The notes under the pieces were generated by a model. The model worked only from the letters and a program-made list of their open reading frames with translations, was not told where the DNA came from and did no database searches. The position numbers and the translations under genes are program-made. From Acidobacteriota bacterium (GTDB lineage Bacteria; Acidobacteriota; Vicinamibacteria; Vicinamibacterales; JAKQTR01), in contig JAPKZO010000025.1 of NCBI GenBank assembly GCA_026393755.1, positions 1 to 64,000 on the forward strand: DNA of 64,000 nucleotides. The letters are read 5' to 3'. Shown one piece after another: positions 58,368 through 64,000 of the stretch (positions within the stretch are counted from its first letter, which is position 1; every line of letters begins with the position of its first letter).

Positions 58368-60004
58368 TCAACTTGCTCGATATCAGGACGCCGGCGCAGT
58401 CGCAGGCTGCGGCGTTGAAGAGTGACTACGGGCTGGACAACCACGGCTTGTCCAACCTCGGCGGCGTGTACTGGAACCTGCCGACCGAGGCGCTCTACGA
58501 GGAGATCGTCTTCCGGAAGGAGGGCACGATTACGCGGGACGGCGCGGTCGTGATGAATACCGGCAAGCACACGGCGCGCTCGGCGAACGACAAGTTCGTG
58601 GTCCGCGAACCGTCGACCGAGGAGCACATCTGGTGGGGACAGTACAATCGGCCCTTCTCGCCCGACAAGTTCGATGAGTTGTTCGCGCGCATGCAGGGAT
58701 TCCTGCAGGGGCGGGACGTGTTCGTCCAGGATTGCTACGTCGGGGCCGATCCGGACTACCGCATGCCTGTTCGCATCGTCACCGAGCACGCCTGGCACAG
58801 CCTGTTCGCGCGGAACATGTTCGTGCCGCTGCGCACCAACGAGGAGTATCGGCGGCACGTGCCTGACTTCACGGTGATCTGCTGCCCGAATTTCAAGGGC
58901 ATTCAGCAGATCGACGGCACCGCGTCCCACACGTTCATCGCGCTGCACTTCGCAGAACGGCTCTGCATCATCGGCAACACGGCGTACGCCGGAGAGATCA
59001 AAAAGTCGATCTTCACGGTGATGAACTACCTGATGCCGCTGCAGGGCGTGTTCCCGATGCACTCGTCGGCCAACGTCGGGAAAGACGGCGACGCCGCCGT
59101 CTTCTTCGGGCTGTCAGGCACGGGGAAGACGACGCTGTCGGCCGACCCGACCCGCGGCCTGATCGGAGACGACGAACACGGGTGGAGCGACAACGGCGTG
59201 TTCAATTTCGAGGGCGGCTGCTACGCCAAGGTCATCCAGTTGTCGGCCTCGGCGGAACCGCAGATTCACGCGACCACCCACCGGTTCGGCACGATCCTCG
59301 AAAACGTCGTATTCGACCCGGTGACGCGGATGATCGATCTCGACGATCCCGCGATCACCGAGAATACGCGCGCGTCGTACCCGCTCGAATTCATCGAGAA
59401 CGCCCTGCCGGACAAACGGTCGGGTCACCCGAAGAACGTGATCTTCCTGACCTGCGATGCGTCGGGCGTCATGCCGCCGATCGCAAAGCTGTCAGTGGAC
59501 CAGGCCCGGTACCAGTTCATCTCCGGCTACACGTCGAAGATTGCGGGCACCGAGGTCGGACTGGGCAAGGAACCCGAGATCACGTTCAGCACGTGTTTTG
59601 GCGCGCCGTTCATGGTGCACCCGCCGGATTTCTACGCCCGGCTCCTGAAGGAGAAAGTGCTGCGCTACGGTGTCAGCTGCTGGCTGGTCAACACCGGCTG
59701 GGTGGGCGGACCGTACGGCGTTGGCAAACGCATCAGCATCCGGTACACGCGGGCGATGCTCAACGCGGCGCTCAATGGCAAACTGCTCAACGTCGAGTAC
59801 ACGATCGACCCGGTGTTCGGATTCCACGTGCCGAAGACGTGTCCGGACGTCCCGGACCGCGTCCTCGATCCGGCCCTTTCGTGGCCGAGCCGGGAAATGT
59901 ACGACCAGCGCTACCGCCAGCTGGCGGCCCGCTTTATCGACAACTTCAAGAAGTTCGTGACGGCCGAGTCGAAAGAACTCGAGAAGGCAGGGCCGAAGGT
60001 GTGA
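58364..60004 (+). CDS. pckA: phosphoenolpyruvate carboxykinase (ATP)
   Basis: 546 residues from ATG 58364, inside the aminotransferase stop. Decarboxylates and phosphorylates oxaloacetate to PEP, the first step of gluconeogenesis. ATP-type motifs: RSANDKFVV, FAERLCIIGNTAYAGEIKKSIFTVMNYLMP, kinase-1a GLSGTGKTTLS, and LIGDDEHGWSDNGVFNFEGGCYAK. A short CoA-binding protein gene overlaps its stop (GTGA). Confidence 0.96.
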   Translation: MINLLDIRTPAQSQAAALKSDYGLDNHGLSNLGGVYWNLPTEALYEEIVFRKEGTITRDGAVVMNTGKHTARSANDKFVVREPSTEEHIWWGQYNRPFSPDKFDELFARMQGFLQGRDVFVQDCYVGADPDYRMPVRIVTEHAWHSLFARNMFVPLRTNEEYRRHVPDFTVICCPNFKGIQQIDGTASHTFIALHFAERLCIIGNTAYAGEIKKSIFTVMNYLMPLQGVFPMHSSANVGKDGDAAVFFGLSGTGKTTLSADPTRGLIGDDEHGWSDNGVFNFEGGCYAKVIQLSASAEPQIHATTHRFGTILENVVFDPVTRMIDLDDPAITENTRASYPLEFIENALPDKRSGHPKNVIFLTCDASGVMPPIAKLSVDQARYQFISGYTSKIAGTEVGLGKEPEITFSTCFGAPFMVHPPDFYARLLKEKVLRYGVSCWLVNTGWVGGPYGVGKRISIRYTRAMLNAALNGKLLNVEYTIDPVFGFHVPKTCPDVPDRVLDPALSWPSREMYDQRYRQLAARFIDNFKKFVTAESKELEKAGPKV

Positions 60005-60375
60005 CGCCCAGAACGGTTGCCATCATCGGTGCGTCGGCGGACCGGGCCAAGTTCTCGAACAAGGCCGTCCGCGCATTCGTCAGGCAGGGCTACACGGTCA
60101 TCCCGATCCATCCTCGGGAGACCGAAATCGAGGGGTTGAAGACGTACACGTCCGTCCTCGACGTGCCGGGCCCGATCGATATGGCGAGCCTCTATCTGCC
60201 GCCGTCGATCGGCGAGCGCGTGCTGGAGGACATTGCGAGGAAGGGCATTGTCGAACTCTGGGTCAACCCTGGCGCTGACAGTCCGGAACTGGTGGCCAGG
60301 GCCCGCAGCCTCGGGCTCAAGCCCATCCTGGCCTGCAGCATCGTCGGGATAGGAGAATCGCCCTCGTCATACTGA
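60001..60375 (+). CDS. CoA-binding domain protein (YccU type)
   Basis: 124 residues from GTG 60001. A stand-alone Rossmann CoA-binding domain: TVAIIGASADRAKFSNKAVRAFVRQGYTVIPIHP, DMASLYLPPSIGERVLEDIARKGIVELWVNPGAD, ending ACSIVGIGESPSSY. The family resembles the CoA-binding part of succinyl-CoA synthetase; biological role unclear. Co-transcribed with pckA and probably the aminotransferase. Confidence 0.88.
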   Translation: MTPRTVAIIGASADRAKFSNKAVRAFVRQGYTVIPIHPRETEIEGLKTYTSVLDVPGPIDMASLYLPPSIGERVLEDIARKGIVELWVNPGADSPELVARARSLGLKPILACSIVGIGESPSSY

Positions 60376-60419
60376 AGCGGTGGCAACTGGCCCAGTGGCC
60401 GCCGGCGCGACATGGGTGC

Positions 60420-60444
60420 GCGATACGCTCGAGCGATACGCTCG
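60420..60444. repeat. short direct repeat before rho
   Basis: GCGATACGCTCG occurs twice in succession (from 60420 and 60433), immediately upstream of the rho -35 box. It could be a tandem protein-binding site or a simple duplication. Confidence 0.5.
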
Positions 60445-60445
60445 G

Positions 60446-60475
60446 TTGACACCGCCCGATCGGCTGCCCTATAGT
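60446..60475 (+). promoter_or_regulatory. sigma-70 promoter of rho
   Basis: TTGACA (60446-60451, perfect), 18 bases, TATAGT (60470-60475). Predicted start about 60482, leaving a leader of about 100 bases that contains a possible C-tract/G-tract hairpin (CCACCCCC with GGGGGCC, around 60486-60520). One of the strongest promoters in the window. Confidence 0.75.
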
Positions 60476-60583
60476 GGAACTGCCGAGCCACCCCCAGTCA
60501 TTTCTGGCAGCGGGGGCCTTCCATCCCGCATTCGTCGATTGTTCCGTTTGTAACTAGCCGTCCCGAGCGTTCTGAGCACACCC

Positions 60584-61981
60584 ATGGCAAACAATCCCAA
60601 GCGCCAAGCTTCGACTCCGCGCGCGTCCAATGACCAAGTTCCTGTCGAGCCGCCGGTCGCCGAAGCCGAACCCGAAGCCGCGAAGCCTGCGGCCGCAAAC
60701 GGCGGCCAGAAGCGCCCGGGCGAGGGGCTGAACATCTCCGAGCTGAAGGACATGAGTATCCAGAAGCTCACGCAGATTGCCAAGGATCTGAACGTGGCTG
60801 GTGCGACCGGCATGCGCAAGCAGGAACTGATCTTCCAGATTCTGAAGGCGCAGACCGAACAGAGCGGCTTCATCTTCTCCGAAGGCGTCCTCGAAGTGCT
60901 GCCGGACGGTTTTGGATTCCTGCGCGCGCCGGACTACAACTACCTGCCCGGGCCGGACGACATCTACGTGTCGCCGTCGCAGATTCGGAAGTTCGACCTG
61001 CAGACCGGCGACACCGTGTCCGGGCAGATCCGGCCTCCGAAGGAAGGCGAGCGGTACTTCGCCCTCATCAAGGTGGAGGCGGTCAATTTCGAACCGCCGG
61101 ATCAGGCCCGCGAGAAGCTGTTCTTCGAGAACCTGACGCCGCTTTATCCGCAGGAGGCACTGCGGCTCGAGACGACGGCCGAGAATCTCTCGGCGCGCGT
61201 GATGGACCTGATGATTCCGATCGGCAAGGGCCAGCGCGGCCTGATCGTCGCGCCGCCTCGAACCGGCAAGACGATGTTGTTGCAGGCAATCGCGCAGTCG
61301 GTCGCGACCAATCATCCTGAGGTCTACCTCATCGTGCTGCTGATCGACGAGCGGCCGGAAGAGGTCACCGACATGCAGCGGTCGGTGCAGGGCGAAGTCA
61401 TTTCGTCGACGTTCGACGAGCCGGCGCAGCGGCACGTGCAGGTGGCCGAGATGGTGATCGAAAAGGCCAAGCGGCTGGTCGAACACAAGAAGGACGTGCT
61501 CATTCTGCTTGATTCGGTGACGCGCCTGGCGCGCGCCTACAACACGGTGATCCCGCCCTCGGGCAAGGTGCTGTCGGGCGGTCTGGATTCGAACGCGCTG
61601 CAGAAGCCCAAGCGGTTCTTCGGCGCGGCCCGGAATATCGAAGAGGGCGGATCGCTCACGATTATCGCCACCGCACTCATCGATACGGGCTCGCGGATGG
61701 ATGATGTGATCTTCGAGGAGTTCAAGGGCACGGGCAATATGGAAATCCACCTGGATCGGAAGCTGGTGGACAAGCGCGTGTTTCCGGCCATCGACATCCA
61801 GAAGAGCGGCACGCGTAAGGAGGAGTTGCTCATCCCGCGCGACGATCTGAACCGGATCTGGGTGTTGCGCAAGGTGCTCACTCCGCTCTCGCCGACCGAA
61901 GCGATGGAGCTGCTGCTCGACAAGATGGGGAAGACCAAGTCGAATGCCGAGTTCCTGTCGTCGATGCAGCGCATGGGGTAG
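60584..61981 (+). CDS. rho: transcription termination factor Rho
   Basis: 465 residues. Hexameric RNA helicase. A low-complexity N-terminal extension rich in Ala/Pro/Glu (about 1-48) precedes the Rho N-terminal helices ([23 protein letters not shown]), the cold-shock-like primary RNA site ([44 protein letters not shown]) and the motor with P-loop [16 protein letters not shown] and [17 protein letters not shown]. Transcribed alone from the promoter at 60446. The 146 bases after it hold no clear intrinsic terminator. Confidence 0.97.
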   Translation: MANNPKRQASTPRASNDQVPVEPPVAEAEPEAAKPAAANGGQKRPGEGLNISELKDMSIQKLTQIAKDLNVAGATGMRKQELIFQILKAQTEQSGFIFSEGVLEVLPDGFGFLRAPDYNYLPGPDDIYVSPSQIRKFDLQTGDTVSGQIRPPKEGERYFALIKVEAVNFEPPDQAREKLFFENLTPLYPQEALRLETTAENLSARVMDLMIPIGKGQRGLIVAPPRTGKTMLLQAIAQSVATNHPEVYLIVLLIDERPEEVTDMQRSVQGEVISSTFDEPAQRHVQVAEMVIEKAKRLVEHKKDVLILLDSVTRLARAYNTVIPPSGKVLSGGLDSNALQKPKRFFGAARNIEEGGSLTIIATALIDTGSRMDDVIFEEFKGTGNMEIHLDRKLVDKRVFPAIDIQKSGTRKEELLIPRDDLNRIWVLRKVLTPLSPTEAMELLLDKMGKTKSNAEFLSSMQRMG

Positions 61982-62127
61982 GGCAGCGGCAGGGAAGTCG
62001 TCGGTTGCTTCCCGCTCACGTTTCGCAGCCTGCGCGCTCGGCCACCAGGCGCTTGTCGCCCGTGTGCGAGAGCCTGAAGCCGCGTTCGCTCGCATCATCG
62101 AAAGCGCCTGCGGTACACTGCGGTCCA

Positions 62128-64000
62128 ATGGATGGAATCCCGGTGACCAGTCCCGCGTCCGGTCCGCGTTGTCAGCGCGTCCGGTTCGCCTGCGTCGCGC
62201 TGGTTGGCATCGTACTCCTCACCTCGTGTTCGCGCGGACAGACGCCGGCGCCCGCGTCAATCGCACGACCATCCGTTCTTCTCGTGACATTGGATACGAC
62301 CCGCGCTGATGCCATCGGTCCCGAGGCGGTCGGGATAACGACCCCCGCGTTCAATGCCGTGGCCGCTCGGGGCAAGCGATTTCGCCAGGCCTACGCGACC
62401 GTCCCTGAAACGCTGCCGTCCCACGTTTCGATGATGACGGGGCTGTATCCGGCCGGACACTCCATTCACGAAAACGGGCGCACGGTTCCGCCAAACCAAC
62501 CCGTGCTGGCCGAGCAGCTCCGGACGGCAGGGTACCGCACGGCGGCGTTCGTGTCGTCGTTCATTCTCTCCCGGCGTTTTGGGTTGGCCCGGGGTTTCGA
62601 TCTCTACGACGATGACCTGCCGGCAGGGAGTGAAGAGCGGGCCGCGTCTGCGACCACCGACGCGGCCCTCGCGCTGGTGAACAGGGGAGGCACGCGGCCG
62701 CTGTTCCTCTGGGTGCACTACTTCGACCCGCACTACCCGTACACGCCGCCCGAACCGTTCCGCACGCGGTTCGCGGCCAACCCCTACCTGGGTGAAGTGG
62801 CCTCGATGGATGCGCAGTTGGGGCGATTGATTCAGGCGTTCGAGCGAGGGGCGCCGGGGCCGGTCGCGATCGTCATCGTCGGCGACCACGGAGAAGGACT
62901 CGGTGACCACGGCGAGCAGTTACACGGCAACCTGGTCTACCAGTCGACGATGCATGTCCCACTCGTGGTAATGGGGCCAGGCGTGGCCACCGGCACGGTC
63001 GACGTGTCCGTGAGCGCGCGGCGGGTGTATCACACGATCCTGGACTGGGCGGGCCTCGATGCCACCGGGAGCCTGCGCCGCCCTGCCGCCGAAATCGTGC
63101 TTGGTGAGGCGATGAAGCCGTATCTCGAATACGGATGGCAGCCACAGACGATGGCTGTGGAAGGGCGGCAGAAGTCCATCCTGGCCGGGCGGATGGAAGT
63201 CTACGACGTGGTCGACGATCCGAAAGAAGCCCGGGATCTGGCGTCGACGGCCACCCAGTCCGCGCAGTTGCAGGTGGCGATCCGGGATTATCCCGTGCCC
63301 TCGCCCGATGCGGCGAAACCCGCCGACACACTCGGAGAGGACGTGCGACGGTCGCTCGCGAGTCTTGGATACGTGAGCGCGACGGCCGCACCGATTGTGC
63401 GAAAGGGTGCGCCGCGCCCAGTCGACATGACGCGGATGTTCGACCTGTTGGACAAGGCGTCCGGGCTGTTCGTCAACGGCGAATACGCGCGCGTCATTCC
63501 GTTGCTGGAGAAGATTCTGGGGGAGGACCCCTATAACCTGGATGGCTGCCTCCGTCTCGCGGTCGCACACTCCTCGCTCGGTCACCAGGCGCGCGCTGAA
63601 GAGATGTTCCGCCGCGCGGCGGAGATGGCGCCTCGCTCGCCTGATGTGCGTCTGTACCTGGCCTTGCACTATGCGCGCAGCCCGGAATGGGCGCGTGCCG
63701 AGCCGCTCCTCGAGCAGATTGTCGCAGCGACGCCCGATCGCCTGCCGGCGCTCGAGGCGCTCGCGGTGATCCGGGAGCGGCAGGGACGCCTCGGGGACGC
63801 CATTGAGCTCCGACAGAAGATCTACACGATGCGCAAGCCGTCCGGCTCCGAACTTGCCCAACTGGGCCAGTTGGCGATGGGCGCGGGACAGACGGCTGTC
63901 GCCATCGAGGCGTTTGAGAAAGCGCGGGCCGAGCAGGGGAGTCGCTTCGCGCACGATCTTGAACTGGGCGTACTCTATCTCGCGGCCCGCCGCTACGAGG
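62128..64000 (+). CDS. sulfatase-like (alkaline-phosphatase fold) lipoprotein with C-terminal TPRs, 3' incomplete
   Basis: Open from ATG 62128 to the window edge (624 codons visible, no stop). A type II signal peptide ends in LTSC (Cys34). Residues about 48-330 carry a sulfatase/phosphodiesterase-type domain: LLVTLDTTRADAIG (metal acids), ATVPETLPSHVSMMTGLYP, WVHYFDPHYPYTPP, and IVGDHGEGLGDHGEQLHGN. At the nucleophile position, where true sulfatases have C/S-x-P-S-R for formylglycine, it reads T-L-P-S-H, so Thr95 is the likely nucleophile and classic sulfatase chemistry is unlikely. From about 440 onwards TPR-like helices follow. Combination is known in acidobacterial-type genomes; substrate unknown. 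Confidence 0.85.
   Translation, partial: MDGIPVTSPASGPRCQRVRFACVALVGIVLLTSCSRGQTPAPASIARPSVLLVTLDTTRADAIGPEAVGITTPAFNAVAARGKRFRQAYATVPETLPSHVSMMTGLYPAGHSIHENGRTVPPNQPVLAEQLRTAGYRTAAFVSSFILSRRFGLARGFDLYDDDLPAGSEERAASATTDAALALVNRGGTRPLFLWVHYFDPHYPYTPPEPFRTRFAANPYLGEVASMDAQLGRLIQAFERGAPGPVAIVIVGDHGEGLGDHGEQLHGNLVYQSTMHVPLVVMGPGVATGTVDVSVSARRVYHTILDWAGLDATGSLRRPAAEIVLGEAMKPYLEYGWQPQTMAVEGRQKSILAGRMEVYDVVDDPKEARDLASTATQSAQLQVAIRDYPVPSPDAAKPADTLGEDVRRSLASLGYVSATAAPIVRKGAPRPVDMTRMFDLLDKASGLFVNGEYARVIPLLEKILGEDPYNLDGCLRLAVAHSSLGHQARAEEMFRRAAEMAPRSPDVRLYLALHYARSPEWARAEPLLEQIVAATPDRLPALEALAVIRERQGRLGDAIELRQKIYTMRKPSGSELAQLGQLAMGAGQTAVAIEAFEKARAEQGSRFAHDLELGVLYLAARRYE

Noticed and set aside
60554-62128. 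524-codon minus-strand frame opposite rho
   Set aside because: Antisense shadow of rho, with no recognisable domain.

Overview
The window reads as chromosome of a high-GC, outer-membrane-bearing bacterium. BamD, the YbgC thioesterase, several lipobox proteins, RNase J, LexA, Rho, ATP-type PEP carboxykinase, three ECF sigma modules, a sigma-54 activator and a DUF4382 lipoprotein together resemble Acidobacteriota, probably the Vicinamibacteria; that placement is inferred from gene content and style and no marker phylogeny was possible. GTG starts and 1-4 bp start/stop overlaps are frequent, so operons are tightly packed. Apart from the first 4 kb the window looks like ordinary core genome.

Layout. 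1-4 kb: two tandem, frame-damaged copies of a coiled-coil gene built from 33-bp (11-residue) units, a DUF362 protein, a prenyltransferase-like protein, a third remnant of the coiled-coil gene, and tRNA-Gly. 4-7.3 kb: phosphomannomutase and a sugar nucleotidyltransferase (minus), divergent from pgsA (plus). 7.3-14.2 kb (minus): aroC-def-fmt-rsmB-PASTA protein-rpe-ybgC-bamD, probably one long operon. 14.4-17.6 kb: a sigma-54 enhancer-binding protein facing a DUF4382 lipoprotein that has its own -24/-12-like promoter. 17.9-22 kb: two peptide-type ABC permeases, a phosphopantetheinyl transferase and a TPR protein. 22-27.7 kb: ECF sigma/anti-sigma pair behind an RpoE-like promoter, then (minus) an S55 peptidase-like protein coupled to a beta-propeller protein.

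27.8-39.3 kb is the centrepiece: a classical tryptophan attenuator (22-codon leader peptide with four consecutive Trp codons, antiterminator, 14-bp terminator stem plus T-run) ahead of aroDE-trpE-trpG-trpD-trpC-trpF-trpB-trpA. It is followed by a DAHP synthase, a truncated TyrA-like protein lacking the catalytic His, and the two subunits of a 3-oxoacid CoA-transferase. The fused dehydroquinase/shikimate dehydrogenase therefore sits under tryptophan attenuation.

39.4-43.5 kb: a second ECF sigma with two membrane-protein partners, and leucyl aminopeptidase. 43.5-50.1 kb (minus): nth-metallopeptidase-ksgA, RNase J-ftsK and a small membrane protein. 50.1-53.9 kb: two palindromic repeats, DUF3467-lexA (minus), then a third ECF sigma/anti-sigma module with two exported proteins. 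53.9-64 kb: recG-rsmD-coaD, aminotransferase-pckA-CoA-binding protein, rho with a strong sigma-70 promoter, and an alkaline-phosphatase-fold (sulfatase-like) TPR lipoprotein that runs off the window.

No CRISPR array, phage, transposase or defence system was seen. The most interesting items are regulatory (trp attenuator, sigma-54 and ECF promoters) and degenerative (coiled-coil gene family, TyrA).
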